A DNA stretch of 34,897 nucleotides from an uncultured Pseudomonadota bacterium (GTDB lineage: Bacteria > Pseudomonadota > Gammaproteobacteria > Burkholderiales > Methylophilaceae). The stretch lies in NCBI GenBank assembly GCA_903838125.1, contig CAILXF010000034.1, positions 1 to 34,897 of the forward strand. The letters are read 5' to 3'. The notes below the pieces were generated by a model. It did not search any database. It was not told where the DNA came from and saw nothing but the letters and a program-made list of their open reading frames with translations. Positions 23,269-33,811 of this stretch are shown here, piece after piece. The position numbers and the translations under genes were made by a program. The stretch's first letter is position 1. Each line of letters opens with the position of its first letter.

Positions 23269-24618
23269 ATGAGCAAAGACCTGCAGGCTTGGCTGACCTA
23301 TATTGAGGGTCTACACCCCAAATCAATAGCGATGGGATTGGATCGCGTTAAGATCATGATTGATCGCTTGCAATTGCATCCAACATTTCCTATTGTTACT
23401 GTCGCTGGGACTAATGGCAAAGGCTCAACCTGCGCCATGCTTTCTCAAATTTATCTTAATGCAGGTTACCAAGTGGCTTGTTATAGTTCACCGCATTTAA
23501 TGCGCTATAACGAGCGCGTGCGGGTCAATGGTATTGAAGCCACGGATCATGAATTGTGCACCGCCTTTGCAGCAGTTGATTCAGCAAGACTCAGTGCAGG
23601 GGCTGTGATTGAACTCACTTATTTTGAGGTCGGTACGTTAGCGGCTATGTGGCATTTTATGCAGTCTGGTATTGATGTTGCCATAATGGAAATTGGCTTG
23701 GGTGGCAGGCTGGATGCAGTCAACGCATTCGAACCTAGCTGCGCCATTGTCACTAACGTTGATTTAGATCATCAGGACTTTTTGGGTGATACGCGTGAGG
23801 AAATTGCGTATGAAAAAGCTGGTGTCTTCCGCACTAGTGTGCCGGCCATTTGTGGTGATGAGCATCCACCAAAAAGTTTAATTGATTACGCCAACAGCAT
23901 TAAGGCAGAACTCAAATATCTCCATCAAGACTTTGATTTTATTTGTAGCGATAATCATTGGCGTTTTTTTGCCGATGATGAAGTCCTTGGGCATGTTAAT
24001 TACATGTTACCTCTACCAGCGCTGACAGGTCCTTATCAGCTTAACAATGCAAGTTGTGCGCTTGCTGCTGTTTCTGCTTTGCAGGTAAAACTGCCAGTCG
24101 CACCTACTGCCATCATGACTGCCTTGCAGGAAGTTAAATTGGCTGGGCGTTTCCAGATGATTCCAGCCTCAAACACCAATCCTGTGCCTTTAATTTTGGA
24201 TGTAGCACATAACCCTCATGCGGCACAGGCTTTAGCTGGCAATCTGCATAATTGCAAATCATCGAAGCCGGCAAAAACAGTAGCTGTTTTTGCGATGTTG
24301 GCGGATAAAGATGTTAAAGGCGTCGTTAGCGCTTTGGCCGATGAATTTGATGCTTGGTATGTTGCTGGAATCGATCACGTACGTGGTGCATTAGCGCAAG
24401 ATTTAGCCAACATTATTCTTGCGTTACATCCAGGAGCTCAAGTAAAAACTTTTATTGATGCCGCGCAGGCATACCAACAAGCTTGCTTGGATTTAAAAGC
24501 TACAAATACTACGGAATCCTGTATACAGATGGATGAAAATGATAAAATAGTTGTGTTTGGTTCTTTTTACACGGTATCAAACGTTATGCAAGTACTTTAC
24601 GCGCAATCAAAAAGCTAA
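23269..24618 (+). CDS. folC: Bifunctional dihydrofolate/folylpolyglutamate synthase
   Basis: FolC (449 aa) adds glutamate to dihydropteroate and to folates, essential for one-carbon metabolism. The ATP-binding P-loop is GTNGKGS (47-53); other Mur-ligase motifs are EIGLGGRLDAVN, TNVDLDHQDFLG, and DVAHNPHAA. The start ATG has no strong ribosome site in the 107-base gap after accD. Its length is slightly above E. coli FolC (422 aa) through small loop insertions. Confidence 0.96.
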   Translation: MSKDLQAWLTYIEGLHPKSIAMGLDRVKIMIDRLQLHPTFPIVTVAGTNGKGSTCAMLSQIYLNAGYQVACYSSPHLMRYNERVRVNGIEATDHELCTAFAAVDSARLSAGAVIELTYFEVGTLAAMWHFMQSGIDVAIMEIGLGGRLDAVNAFEPSCAIVTNVDLDHQDFLGDTREEIAYEKAGVFRTSVPAICGDEHPPKSLIDYANSIKAELKYLHQDFDFICSDNHWRFFADDEVLGHVNYMLPLPALTGPYQLNNASCALAAVSALQVKLPVAPTAIMTALQEVKLAGRFQMIPASNTNPVPLILDVAHNPHAAQALAGNLHNCKSSKPAKTVAVFAMLADKDVKGVVSALADEFDAWYVAGIDHVRGALAQDLANIILALHPGAQVKTFIDAAQAYQQACLDLKATNTTESCIQMDENDKIVVFGSFYTVSNVMQVLYAQSKS

Positions 24619-24635
24619 TCTTTAAGGAAGCAGTA

Positions 24636-25436
24636 ATGCCACCTGACTTACCTAACGAACAAGAACTCAGCCTAAAAAAACGCGCACGACGCCGTTTAGT
24701 AGGTGCCATTGTGCTAGTCCTGCTAATGTTAGTGGTCTTGCCTAGAATCTTGCAGGATCGTGTTGCCCTTGCCCCACAAGAGGCCATCAAAATCACCATG
24801 ATAGAGTCCGCTGACCATCAACAGTTAAATGCCGCATCAGTCGCGAGTACTATTGAGCAGACACCAACAATTACTCCGGTTGTCCCGAATTTAGACTTAG
24901 CAACCAAGTCGCCGGTTCCAGTGACTCCAGCGCCTACTGGAGTGGTAGAAAAAAGCGATAATTTAAAATCTGCAAACAATAACGCTGACAGCAAGAATGC
25001 CTTGCCGCTAGAGTCTATTTCTAAAGATGCTAAAACTACAGACCAGAAAGTCGCGGAATCTAAAGCTAACCTTGCTAATGGTCTACGTCTACCTGTTGTG
25101 TCAGAGCCTAAAGTATCAGATTCGAAACTGGTAGACAGTAAGCCTTCGGCGGCCAAAGTTGTGGATAGCAAGATTGACGATGTTAAACCAACACAGAAAA
25201 AAGATGGTAATTTTAGTATTCAGGTTGGGGTGTATTCAGAAGCCGCAAATGTGAAGCAGTTGCAAGCCAAGCTCAAGCAAACTGGCTTTAGCTCTCATAC
25301 GCAAAAAATCACTACGCCTAAAGGCGAAAAAATACGTTTACGCGCAGGTAGTTTTGCCACGCGCCAAGAAGCGAATGCTGCGATACCTAAATTACAAAAA
25401 ATAGGCTTATCTGGGATGGTTATCAGTAATGAGTAA
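24636..25436 (+). CDS. SPOR-domain membrane protein (DedD-like)
   Basis: This 266-aa protein has a short basic cytoplasmic N-terminus, one transmembrane helix (about 24-42, VGAIVLVLLMLVVLP), a long linker rich in Lys, Ser, Asp, Pro and Ala, and a C-terminal SPOR domain (about 190-266, GNFSIQVGVYSEAANVKQL). SPOR domains bind denuded glycan strands at the division septum. The folC-SPOR-cvpA-purF order matches E. coli folC-dedD-cvpA-purF, so it is a DedD counterpart by position and architecture. AAGGAAG precedes the ATG by five bases. Confidence 0.9.
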   Translation: MPPDLPNEQELSLKKRARRRLVGAIVLVLLMLVVLPRILQDRVALAPQEAIKITMIESADHQQLNAASVASTIEQTPTITPVVPNLDLATKSPVPVTPAPTGVVEKSDNLKSANNNADSKNALPLESISKDAKTTDQKVAESKANLANGLRLPVVSEPKVSDSKLVDSKPSAAKVVDSKIDDVKPTQKKDGNFSIQVGVYSEAANVKQLQAKLKQTGFSSHTQKITTPKGEKIRLRAGSFATRQEANAAIPKLQKIGLSGMVISNE

Positions 25437-25487
25437 GTTAAGACGCCAACGCATGTTAGTTGCAGTAACTGTCGGATATAAGTTCCG

Positions 25488-25979
25488 ATGACCAGTTTTG
25501 ATTACGTAGTGATTGTGATTATCAGTCTTTCTGTGATTGTAAGTGTGATGCGCGGATTACTTAAAGAAGTGCTGGCAATTTTAGGTTGGGTAGTTGCGTT
25601 TTATGTCGCTAAAACTTACTCAAGTCAGATTCTTCCAATGATGCCAGTTGAAATTCCTACCGAATCATTACGTATGTTGGCTTCTTTTTTAGTGCTGTTC
25701 GTGGCCACTTTAATTGTATCCAGCCTATTGGCAATAGCGCTAGCGTCCATTTTTAAGAAAATGGATTTGGGCTGGCTCAATCGTTCACTTGGTGCGCTTT
25801 TTGGTTTAGCGCGTGGTGTATTGATTGTAGGGATTATCGTCTTTTTAGCTGGTTTAACCTCCATTCCAAAGGATGCGCGCTGGCGAAATGCAATGTTTAG
25901 TGCGCCATTAGAGGCATTGGTGATCAGCGCCAAGCCATGGGTCGCAGGCAATATGGCCACTTACATTAAGTACGACTAA
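25488..25979 (+). CDS. cvpA: CvpA family membrane protein
   Basis: The 163-aa protein has four predicted membrane helices (about 4-20, 27-44, 61-85, 100-122) and the family opening FDYVVIVIISLSVIVSVMRGLLKEVLAILGW read in parts, with the RG-LLKE segment conserved. CvpA was named for colicin V production in E. coli; its general role is unclear but links to envelope homeostasis are reported. It directly precedes purF, as in E. coli. Confidence 0.94.
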   Translation: MTSFDYVVIVIISLSVIVSVMRGLLKEVLAILGWVVAFYVAKTYSSQILPMMPVEIPTESLRMLASFLVLFVATLIVSSLLAIALASIFKKMDLGWLNRSLGALFGLARGVLIVGIIVFLAGLTSIPKDARWRNAMFSAPLEALVISAKPWVAGNMATYIKYD

Positions 25980-26030
25980 GTTAAAGCTCGCTATTTTTTA
26001 TTACAGAATTAATCACTTAAGGCTTTATAC

Positions 26031-27584
26031 ATGTGCGGAATTATAGGCATTGTAGGTAAAAATCCAGTCAATCAGTTGTTGTATGATGGTTTGCTGGTAT
26101 TGCAACATCGTGGTCAGGATGCCGCAGGCATTGTCACCACGGATGGCAATACATTTTTCATGCATAAAAATAATGGGTTGGTGAAGGATGTGTTCCAAAC
26201 CCGCCATATGCGTAGCCTGATCGGCAATGTTGGAATCGCCCACGTACGTTATCCTACCGCAGGTTCTTCAAGTGCTGCTGAGGCGCAACCATTCTACGTT
26301 AACTCACCTTTTGGTATTGTGCTTGGTCATAACGGAAATTTAACTAATTCAGCACAATTAAAAACTGAGATGTTCCGTCAGGATTTACGCCATATCAATA
26401 CCAGCTCAGATTCAGAAGTGCTACTTAATGTATTGGCGCATGAGATTGAGCGAACAGCCCATAATGCAGTGCTAAATACTGATATGGCTTTTGATGCAGT
26501 TGCGGGCGTGCACAAACGTTGTAAAGGCGCTTATGCTGTCGTTGCGATGATTGCTAATTTTGGGTTGCTGGCTTTTCGTGATCCCAACGGCATTCGTCCG
26601 CTAGTCATTGGTAAGAGTGAGACTGAAAAAGGCACTGAGTATATAGTGGCCTCCGAGAGTGTAGCTTTAGATGTTCTAGGCTTCAAAATGGTACGCGATG
26701 TAGCGCCAGGCGAAGCCATCTTTATTGATATGGATGGCAATTTTTTCTCAAGACTATGTGCCGCAGATGCCAAGCTTAATCCCTGTATTTTTGAGTATGT
26801 CTATTTGGCGCGTCCTGATTCAGTGATTGATGGTGTTTCTGTTTATCAAACGCGCTTGGATATGGGTAAAAGTTTAGCTGAAAAAATTAAACGCGAATGG
26901 GCCGATAAGAAAATTGACGTGGTTATTCCGATTCCAGACACTAGTCGTCCTAGTGCATTGCAAGTAGGGATTGCCTTGGGCTTAGATTATCGTGAAGGAT
27001 TCATTAAAAATCGCTATATTGGCCGTACCTTTATTATGCCAGGTCAAGCCTTGCGAAAAAAATCGGTACGTCAAAAATTGAATCCTATTGGCATAGAATT
27101 TAAAGGTAAAAATGTATTATTGGTCGATGATTCGATTGTGCGTGGGACCACCTCACAACAAATCGTACAAATGGCTAGAGACGCAGGCGCTAATAAGGTT
27201 TACTTTGCTTCAGCTGCGCCACCGGTACGTTTTCCTAATGTGTACGGCATTGATATGCCTAGCCGCGATGAATTGCTGGCTACTGATCGTACTGACGAGC
27301 AAATTTGTCAGGAAATTGGTGCCGATGCGCTTATCTATCAAGACTTAGATGCCTTGGTTGCTGGTGTTCAGTTGAGTAACCCTAGTATTAAAAATTTCGA
27401 TTGCTCCTGTTTTGATGGTAAGTATGTGACAGGTGATATTGATGAAGCTTATTTGGCTAACATCGAAGCTGCGCGCGGCGATGGAAGTGGAAACGCGAAG
27501 CCATCTAATTCAAGCACGCAGATGGATTTAAATCTGATTGAAAGTGAAGATTTCGAAGAATCTGCGGAAGCGCTTTCGCAATAA
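26031..27584 (+). CDS. purF: Amidophosphoribosyltransferase
   Basis: PurF (517 aa) makes phosphoribosylamine from PRPP and glutamine, the first committed step of purine synthesis. The catalytic N-terminal cysteine is Cys2 (MCGIIGIVG), exposed after Met removal, with no propeptide, as in the Gram-negative type. The class II glutaminase domain covers about 2-235 ([18 protein letters not shown]), and the PRPP site is [14 protein letters not shown] at about 361-374. It is followed by metZ after 18 bases. Confidence 0.97.
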   Translation: MCGIIGIVGKNPVNQLLYDGLLVLQHRGQDAAGIVTTDGNTFFMHKNNGLVKDVFQTRHMRSLIGNVGIAHVRYPTAGSSSAAEAQPFYVNSPFGIVLGHNGNLTNSAQLKTEMFRQDLRHINTSSDSEVLLNVLAHEIERTAHNAVLNTDMAFDAVAGVHKRCKGAYAVVAMIANFGLLAFRDPNGIRPLVIGKSETEKGTEYIVASESVALDVLGFKMVRDVAPGEAIFIDMDGNFFSRLCAADAKLNPCIFEYVYLARPDSVIDGVSVYQTRLDMGKSLAEKIKREWADKKIDVVIPIPDTSRPSALQVGIALGLDYREGFIKNRYIGRTFIMPGQALRKKSVRQKLNPIGIEFKGKNVLLVDDSIVRGTTSQQIVQMARDAGANKVYFASAAPPVRFPNVYGIDMPSRDELLATDRTDEQICQEIGADALIYQDLDALVAGVQLSNPSIKNFDCSCFDGKYVTGDIDEAYLANIEAARGDGSGNAKPSNSSTQMDLNLIESEDFEESAEALSQ

Positions 27585-27602
27585 ACGAGCGAGTTAATTG
27601 TT

Positions 27603-28793
27603 ATGAAAACACCAAAATACCATCCAGAAACGCTAAGTGTACGAGCCGGTAGTGAAGCTACTGAATTCGGCGAGAACTCGGAAGCTTTATTTTTAAACTC
27701 TAGCTTTAGGTTTAAAAATGCAGCGCAAGCAGCTGCACGTTTTGGCGGCACAGAGCCAGGTAATATTTATTCACGCTTTACTAATCCTACCGTTACTATG
27801 TTTCAAAACAAACTAGCGGCATTAGAGGGTGCGGAGCAATGTGTGGCAACCTCTAGCGGTATGGCAGCCATTCTAGCTTGTGTCATGGGCTTATGTTCAG
27901 CCGGTGATCATATTGTGGCGTCGCGAAGTATTTTTGGCACCAGTGTTCAGCTGTTCTCTAATATCCTTAAGCGCTGGGGTTTGGAAGTTAGCTTTGTGTC
28001 TCTGACACATCCAGAAGAGTGGACGGCAGCAGTCAATAGTAAGACTAAATTATTTTTTGTTGAAACCCCCTCCAATCCGCTGACGGAAGTTTGTGATATT
28101 CGCGTTTTGGCGGATATCGCACATCAAGCGGGTGCTTATTTGGTGGTCGATAACTGCTTCTGTACTCCTGCCATACAAAAGCCATTAACCCTAGGCGCTG
28201 ATATTATTATTCATTCAGCAACAAAGTATATAGATGGGCAGGGCAGATGTTTGGGTGGTGCAGTTTTAGGCAGTAAAGTGCTTATGGAGCCCGTGTACGG
28301 CTTCTTACGCACTGCTGGCGTAACCATGAGTGCATTTAATGCTTGGGTGTTTTTAAAAGGTCTAGAAACGCTTTATGTGCGCATGGAAGCGCATTCAAGT
28401 AAAGCGCTGGCGCTTGCTACTTGGTTGGAGGTGCAACCACAAGTGACACGCGTATACTATCCAGGCTTAGCATCACATCCGCAACATGCGCTAGCAATGC
28501 AACAACAGTTAAGTGGTGGTGGCATTGTGAGTTTTGAAGTTAAAGCTAAAGCTGGGCAATCTCAGCAGGAAGCTGCATGGGCTTTAATTGATGCCACTAA
28601 GCTAATTTCAATTACAGCCAATTTGGGTGATGCCAAAAGCACCATAACGCACCCAGCTAGCACGACGCATAGTCGAGTGACGCAAGAAGCTCGCACAGCG
28701 GCAGGCATTAGTGATAGCTTGGTTAGAATCGCGGTAGGTTTAGAGCACGTAGATGACTTAATCGCTGATTTGCAAGTGCTAACAAAAGCATAA
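27603..28793 (+). CDS. metZ: O-succinylhomoserine sulfhydrylase
   Basis: MetZ (396 aa) is a PLP enzyme that converts O-succinylhomoserine and sulfide to homocysteine, the direct sulfhydrylation route to methionine. The PLP lysine is Lys208 in HSATKYIDGQGR; YSRFTNPT and SSGMAAI are the PLP phosphate-binding segments. The N-terminus PETLSVRAG and FLNSSFRF are typical of MetZ rather than MetB or MetY. The purF-metZ pairing is the same in Pseudomonas and many betaproteobacteria. Confidence 0.94.
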   Translation: MKTPKYHPETLSVRAGSEATEFGENSEALFLNSSFRFKNAAQAAARFGGTEPGNIYSRFTNPTVTMFQNKLAALEGAEQCVATSSGMAAILACVMGLCSAGDHIVASRSIFGTSVQLFSNILKRWGLEVSFVSLTHPEEWTAAVNSKTKLFFVETPSNPLTEVCDIRVLADIAHQAGAYLVVDNCFCTPAIQKPLTLGADIIIHSATKYIDGQGRCLGGAVLGSKVLMEPVYGFLRTAGVTMSAFNAWVFLKGLETLYVRMEAHSSKALALATWLEVQPQVTRVYYPGLASHPQHALAMQQQLSGGGIVSFEVKAKAGQSQQEAAWALIDATKLISITANLGDAKSTITHPASTTHSRVTQEARTAAGISDSLVRIAVGLEHVDDLIADLQVLTKA

Positions 28794-28813
28794 ACTTGGC
28801 TAGCAGGTAATCT

Positions 28814-28972
28814 TCAAGTAGCGATAATCATAGCGCGTGATACTTGATTTACGTCATTTGTACAAATGCTCCAACGTACCCCGTATTTCACTAAAAATCC
28901 TAGCTATTTTTAGCTGAATTTAATCCTAAAAATTTCTATGCATCGTACCGCATGATAATGCGTTCTAGTACG
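28814..28972. promoter_or_regulatory. Palindrome and hairpins between metZ and gyrA
   Basis: Three structures are seen: an interrupted inverted repeat TCAAGTA/TACTTGA (28814-28820, 28841-28847), possibly the metZ terminator; a perfect 14-bp palindrome CATTTGTACAAATG (28855-28868), operator-like; and a hairpin CGTAC-CGCAT-GATA-ATGCG with GTACG closing (28944-28972). Whether they control gyrA or end the metZ transcript is not known. Confidence 0.4.
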
Positions 28973-28983
28973 GCGTAAAATCT

Positions 28984-29012
28984 ACAAATTTCAGCCTTAT
29001 TTATGCTAGAAT
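28984..29012 (+). promoter_or_regulatory. Predicted gyrA promoter with extended -10
   Basis: TG-C-TAGAAT (29004-29012) is an extended -10 element; a weak -35 candidate (ACAAAT) lies 17 bp upstream. The start would be near 29019, giving a leader of about 30 bases before the gyrA ATG. Confidence 0.4.
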
Positions 29013-29049
29013 TTGTGCTACATAAAAACCATAAAAAGTTAGTCTACAC

Positions 29050-31620
29050 ATGGATCAATTCGCTAAAGAAACCCTGCCAATCAGCTTAGAAGATGAGATG
29101 CGCCGTTCGTACCTAGATTACGCAATGAGCGTGATCGTAGGCCGTGCACTTCCTGATGTGCGGGATGGTTTAAAACCAGTGCATAGACGTGTTTTATTTG
29201 CCATGCACGAATTGTCCAATGACTACAATAAACCGTATAAAAAATCCGCACGTATTGTTGGTGATGTGATTGGTAAATACCATCCTCACGGCGATACTGC
29301 TGTTTATGACACGATCGTGCGTATGGCGCAAGATTTTAGTCTGCGTTATATGCTAGTGGATGGTCAGGGTAACTTTGGTTCAGTTGATGGTGATAATGCT
29401 GCGGCGATGCGATATACCGAAATTCGTATGTCAAAGATTGCACATGAGTTATTAGCTGACATTGACAAAGAGACTGTGGATTTTGGTCCTAACTATGATG
29501 GTAGTGAGCATGAGCCGTTGATCATGCCTGCACGTATTCCAAATCTGCTGATTAATGGCAGTTCTGGCATTGCTGTGGGTATGGCGACCAATATTCCACC
29601 TCATAATTTAAACGAAGTATTAGACGCTTGCTTTGCTTTGCTTAAAGACCCTGAAATGGGCATTGAAGAATTAATTGAACTCGTTCCAGCACCAGATTTT
29701 CCAACGGCTGGTATTATTTATGGCACGGTAGGGGTGAAAGAAGGCTATCGCACTGGTCGTGGCCGCGTGGTCATGCGCGGACGTACCCATGTTGAAGACT
29801 TAGAGCGTGGGGGTCGTCAGGCTTTGATCGTTGACGAGTTACCATACCAAGTCAATAAAAAAACCTTCGTTGAGAAGATTGCTGAATTAGTTAACGAGAA
29901 GAAAATAGAAGGTATTTCTGACTTACGCGATGAATCAGATAAATCTGGTATGCGCGTAGTGATTGAGTTGAAGCGTGGTGAGATTGCTGAGGTCGTTTTA
30001 AATAACCTATATAAGCAAACACAATTGCAAGATACCTTTGGTATGAACATGGTGGCTTTACTTGATGGTCAGCCACGATTACTGAATCTTAAGCAAATGT
30101 TGGAGGCGTTTTTACGCCATAGACGTGAAGTCATTACGCGTCGCACCGTATTTGAGCTTAAAAAAGCGCGTGCACGTGGACATGTATTAGAAGGTTTGGC
30201 TGTAGCACTTGCCAACGTTGATGACATGATTGCGCTCATTAAAGCAGCACCAACTCCACCTGAAGCTAAAGTAGACTTGATGGCGAAAGTTTGGCAATCG
30301 CCAGTAGTCGAAGAAATGCTTAAACGTGCAGCTATGGAAGCTTCACGCCCTGAAGGCATGAGTGTTGAATTTGGGTTAACGCCAAATGGTTATAAGTTAA
30401 GTGATGTGCAGGCGCAAGAAATTCTGCAAATGCGATTACAACGTTTAACTGGTCTTGAGCAAGATAAAATAGTCAGTGAATACAAAGAGGTGATGGATAT
30501 TATTGCGGACTTGCTGAATATTTTGGCTACACCGTCACGCGTGACCACTATTATTACTGATGAACTGACTGAGATCAGAAAACAGTTTGGTGATAAACGC
30601 CGTAGTGAAATTGTCGTGAATGCGCAGGATTTATCACTAGAAGATTTTATTACCCCGCAAGACGTAGTAGTGACCTTGTCGCATACGGGTTATGTGAAAT
30701 CGCAGCCTTTAGATGAATACCGTGCGCAACGTCGTGGCGGTCGTGGTAAGCAAGCAGCACCCACTAAAGAAGATGACTTTATCGACAAAATGTTTGTCGC
30801 GAATACGCATGATTACATTCTATGTTTCAGTAGTCGTGGACGTGTCTACTGGCTAAAAGTATATGAGGTACCACAAGGTAGTCGTATTGGACGTGGTAAG
30901 CCAATTGTGAATTTATTCCCGCTTGAAGAAGGCGAAAAAATTAACGCCATTCTTTCAGTAAAAGAGTTTGACGAAAATCACTATATTTTCATGGCAACCG
31001 CACGCGGTACTGTGAAGAAAACAGCCTTAATCGAATTTGCCAATCCACGTAAGTCAGGCATCATCGCCATTAATTTAGATGACGATGACTATTTGATTGG
31101 TGCTGAAGTGACTAATGGTTCTAATGATATCGTGCTGATTTCTAATGGCGGTAAAGCGGTATGGTTTGATGAGGAAGATGTCCGTGGTATGGGCCGTAAT
31201 ACCCGTGGTGTACGTGGTATGAAACTACAAAAAGATCAGCAAGTGTTGTCTCTACTGATTGCCGATGACGATAAGCAAACCGTATTAGTGGCCACTGAAA
31301 ATGGCTATGGAAAACGTACAGTATTGGCTGATTTCCGCCACTCTGGCCGTGGCACGCAAGGCGTGAAAGCGATTGCCATCAGCGAGCGTAATGGTTTGGT
31401 GGTGACGGCGAAGTTGGTGAATGATGAAGATGAAATTATGCTAATCACCACTGGTGGTGTGCTTATTCGCACGCGCGTTCACGAAATTCGTGAACTAGGT
31501 CGTGCGACACAAGGCGTTAAGTTGATTAATTTGGGTGAAGGTGAAAAACTTTCAGGACTAGAGAAAATTGTTGAAACTGATGACGGTGATCTTGAGTCAA
31601 GTGTAGAAGACGCATCTTAA
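29050..31620 (+). CDS. gyrA: DNA gyrase subunit A
   Basis: GyrA (856 aa) breaks and rejoins DNA in the gyrase A2B2 complex, introducing negative supercoils. The catalytic tyrosine is Tyr122 (AAMRYTE). The quinolone-resistance region reads [10 protein letters not shown] with Thr83 and Asp87 in E. coli numbering. The C-terminal DNA-wrapping domain (about 510-840) begins with the GyrA box QRRGGRGK, and blade motifs such as [10 protein letters not shown] and [11 protein letters not shown] repeat. The acidic tail is short. Length is normal (E. coli 875 aa). It heads the gyrA-serC-pheA-hisC block. Confidence 0.98.
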   Translation: MDQFAKETLPISLEDEMRRSYLDYAMSVIVGRALPDVRDGLKPVHRRVLFAMHELSNDYNKPYKKSARIVGDVIGKYHPHGDTAVYDTIVRMAQDFSLRYMLVDGQGNFGSVDGDNAAAMRYTEIRMSKIAHELLADIDKETVDFGPNYDGSEHEPLIMPARIPNLLINGSSGIAVGMATNIPPHNLNEVLDACFALLKDPEMGIEELIELVPAPDFPTAGIIYGTVGVKEGYRTGRGRVVMRGRTHVEDLERGGRQALIVDELPYQVNKKTFVEKIAELVNEKKIEGISDLRDESDKSGMRVVIELKRGEIAEVVLNNLYKQTQLQDTFGMNMVALLDGQPRLLNLKQMLEAFLRHRREVITRRTVFELKKARARGHVLEGLAVALANVDDMIALIKAAPTPPEAKVDLMAKVWQSPVVEEMLKRAAMEASRPEGMSVEFGLTPNGYKLSDVQAQEILQMRLQRLTGLEQDKIVSEYKEVMDIIADLLNILATPSRVTTIITDELTEIRKQFGDKRRSEIVVNAQDLSLEDFITPQDVVVTLSHTGYVKSQPLDEYRAQRRGGRGKQAAPTKEDDFIDKMFVANTHDYILCFSSRGRVYWLKVYEVPQGSRIGRGKPIVNLFPLEEGEKINAILSVKEFDENHYIFMATARGTVKKTALIEFANPRKSGIIAINLDDDDYLIGAEVTNGSNDIVLISNGGKAVWFDEEDVRGMGRNTRGVRGMKLQKDQQVLSLLIADDDKQTVLVATENGYGKRTVLADFRHSGRGTQGVKAIAISERNGLVVTAKLVNDEDEIMLITTGGVLIRTRVHEIRELGRATQGVKLINLGEGEKLSGLEKIVETDDGDLESSVEDAS

Positions 31621-31636
31621 ATAATTAGCTATTTTG

Positions 31637-32716
31637 ATGAAAAAAATCTACAACTTTTCTGCGGGTCCTGCCGTACTACCTAGACCAGTGTTAGAGCGTG
31701 CTCAAGCTGAGATGCTCGATTGGCATGGCTCTGGCATGAGCGTGATGGAAATGTCACACCGTGGTAAAGAGTTCACTAGCATACTAGCTAAAACTGAAGC
31801 TGATTTACGTACATTGCTTAATATTCCAGTGAATTACAAAGTGTTGTTTTTGCAAGGTGGAGCCATTGCAGAAAATGCGATGATTCCGTTGAATCTTCTA
31901 GGTGGAAAATCTGCAGATTATGCAATTACTGGTGGTTGGAGTAAACGCAGTGTTGAAGATGCTAGCGCTTACGGCCATATCAATATTGTTGCCAGTAGCG
32001 AGAATGATCACTTCACGCATGTGCCAGCTTATGCTGATTGGGAGTTAGATCAGGACGCAGCCTATTTGCATGTGTGTACGAATGAAACGATGAGTGGTGT
32101 TGAGTTTGATGGTCTTCCTGATAGCCATGGTGTGCCTATCGTGGCTGATATGTCGTCACATATACTGTCCCGTGTCATTGATGTTAGCCAATATGGTGTC
32201 ATCTATGGTGGTGCACAGAAAAATATTGGTCCTGCAGGATTGTGTATCGTTATTGTGCGGGAGGATTTGCTAGATCGCGCATCACCGCTAACCCCAGCTG
32301 TATTTAACTGGAAAGCCCAGGCCGAAAATCATTCGATGATTAATACCCCTGCAACCTACAGTATTTATATTGCCGGCTTGGTGTTTGAATGGTTAATCGC
32401 TGAAGGTGGGGTGGCGGCTATAGAGCAGAAAAATATTGCTAAAGCGAAGTTGCTTTATGATTATATTGACCGTACTAAATTTTATGCCAATCATGTAGCA
32501 GTTAATAATCGTTCACGCATGAATATCCCATTTTTCTTAGCTGACGAGGGCTTGAATGATGCGTTTTTAAAAGGTGCGGAAGCTCAAGGTTTACTTCAAC
32601 TGAAGGGCCATCGAAATGTTGGCGGTATGCGTGCTAGCATTTACAATGCAATGCCCATTTCAGGCGTTGAAGCCTTGGTATCTTATATGCAACAATTTGA
32701 ATCTACACATTCATAA
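31637..32716 (+). CDS. serC: Phosphoserine aminotransferase
   Basis: SerC (359 aa) converts 3-phosphohydroxypyruvate to phosphoserine and also acts in pyridoxal phosphate synthesis. The PLP lysine is Lys195 in GGAQKNIGPAG; the start YNFSAGPAVLP and GGASAIAENAM-like FLQGGAIAENAM are typical. The frame begins with a TTG at 31634, but the next codon is the ATG at 31637, the likely start. The stop overlaps the pheA start by one base (TAATG), so the two are co-translated. Confidence 0.97.
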   Translation: MKKIYNFSAGPAVLPRPVLERAQAEMLDWHGSGMSVMEMSHRGKEFTSILAKTEADLRTLLNIPVNYKVLFLQGGAIAENAMIPLNLLGGKSADYAITGGWSKRSVEDASAYGHINIVASSENDHFTHVPAYADWELDQDAAYLHVCTNETMSGVEFDGLPDSHGVPIVADMSSHILSRVIDVSQYGVIYGGAQKNIGPAGLCIVIVREDLLDRASPLTPAVFNWKAQAENHSMINTPATYSIYIAGLVFEWLIAEGGVAAIEQKNIAKAKLLYDYIDRTKFYANHVAVNNRSRMNIPFFLADEGLNDAFLKGAEAQGLLQLKGHRNVGGMRASIYNAMPISGVEALVSYMQQFESTHS

Positions 32717-33798
32717 TGTCAGAACAACTTAAACAACATCGCGACCAAATTGATGCCATTGATGAGCAGGTATTAAAGCTAGTCAATGAGCGCGCTAAAC
32801 TCGCACGCCATATAGGTAGTTTGAAAAATGATGGCGTAATTTATCGACCTGAGCGCGAAGCACAGGTGTTACGGCGTTTGCAGGCTAGTAATGCGGGGCC
32901 ACTTTCTAATGAAGCTGTCAGTAATGTATTTCGTGCAGTGATGTCTAATTGCCGTGCATTGGAAAAAGAATTGTCTATCGCTTTTTTAGGTCCACTTGGA
33001 ACCTATAGTGAAGAAGCTGCACTTAAGCAGTTTGGTCTTGGTTGTAGTGCCGTGGTTTGTGGCTCAATTGACGAAGTGTTTCGTACCGTTGAAGCTGGGC
33101 AAGCTGATTATGGCGTGGTGCCAGTCGAAAATTCTACTGAAGGCGCTATCGGACTAACACTGGATTTATTGCTAGCGAGCCCATTAAAAATTTGCGGCGA
33201 AATATCTCTACCGATTCACCATTGCTTGCTTTCTAGCCAAACTGATATCAGCAAGATTAGCCATATTTTTTCACACGTACAATCACTTGCGCAGTGCCAT
33301 GAGTGGTTGAATCGTATGATGCCCAACGCAACACGTGAGGCGGTAACAAGCAATGCGCGTGCTGCACAGATGATTCATGATCTAGTTGCAAGTGAAGATA
33401 CGTTTGCAGCAGCGATAGCCAGTAAACGTGCAGCAGAGCTGTTTAACCTAAATGTGTTAGCTGAAAATATTGAAGATGATACCAAAAATACAACACGATT
33501 CTTAGTGATTGGTCAGCACGATGTTGCATCATCAGGTACGGATAAGACTTCATTGGTGATGACCACTAAAAATAAACCAGGCGCGATGATTGACTTATTA
33601 GAGCCACTCTCTCGGCATGGTGTCAGCATGACCAAACTAGAGTCGCGACCTTCTAAGCAGAACCTTTGGGATTACGTATTTTTTGTCGATATTGAAGGTC
33701 ATCAAACTGATGGGAATGTACAGGCTGCCTTGCAGGACTTGCAAACGCGGGCATCATTTCTCAAGGTGTTGGGTTCGTATCCAGTCGCTGTGATTTAA
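32716..33798 (+). CDS. pheA: Bifunctional chorismate mutase/prephenate dehydratase
   Basis: PheA (360 aa, P-protein) makes prephenate from chorismate and then phenylpyruvate, toward phenylalanine. An AroQ-type chorismate mutase covers about 1-85 (RDQIDAIDEQVLKLVNERAKLA in parts; Arg at YRPEREAQVL), prephenate dehydratase about 92-270 with the TRF motif Thr260-Arg261-Phe262, and an ACT regulatory domain about 275-355 with the ESRP motif (KLESRPSKQ), which binds phenylalanine for feedback control. It is coupled to serC and precedes the hisC-type gene by 13 bases. Confidence 0.97.
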   Translation: MSEQLKQHRDQIDAIDEQVLKLVNERAKLARHIGSLKNDGVIYRPEREAQVLRRLQASNAGPLSNEAVSNVFRAVMSNCRALEKELSIAFLGPLGTYSEEAALKQFGLGCSAVVCGSIDEVFRTVEAGQADYGVVPVENSTEGAIGLTLDLLLASPLKICGEISLPIHHCLLSSQTDISKISHIFSHVQSLAQCHEWLNRMMPNATREAVTSNARAAQMIHDLVASEDTFAAAIASKRAAELFNLNVLAENIEDDTKNTTRFLVIGQHDVASSGTDKTSLVMTTKNKPGAMIDLLEPLSRHGVSMTKLESRPSKQNLWDYVFFVDIEGHQTDGNVQAALQDLQTRASFLKVLGSYPVAVI

Positions 33799-33811
33799 CT
33801 AAGGTTTTTGT

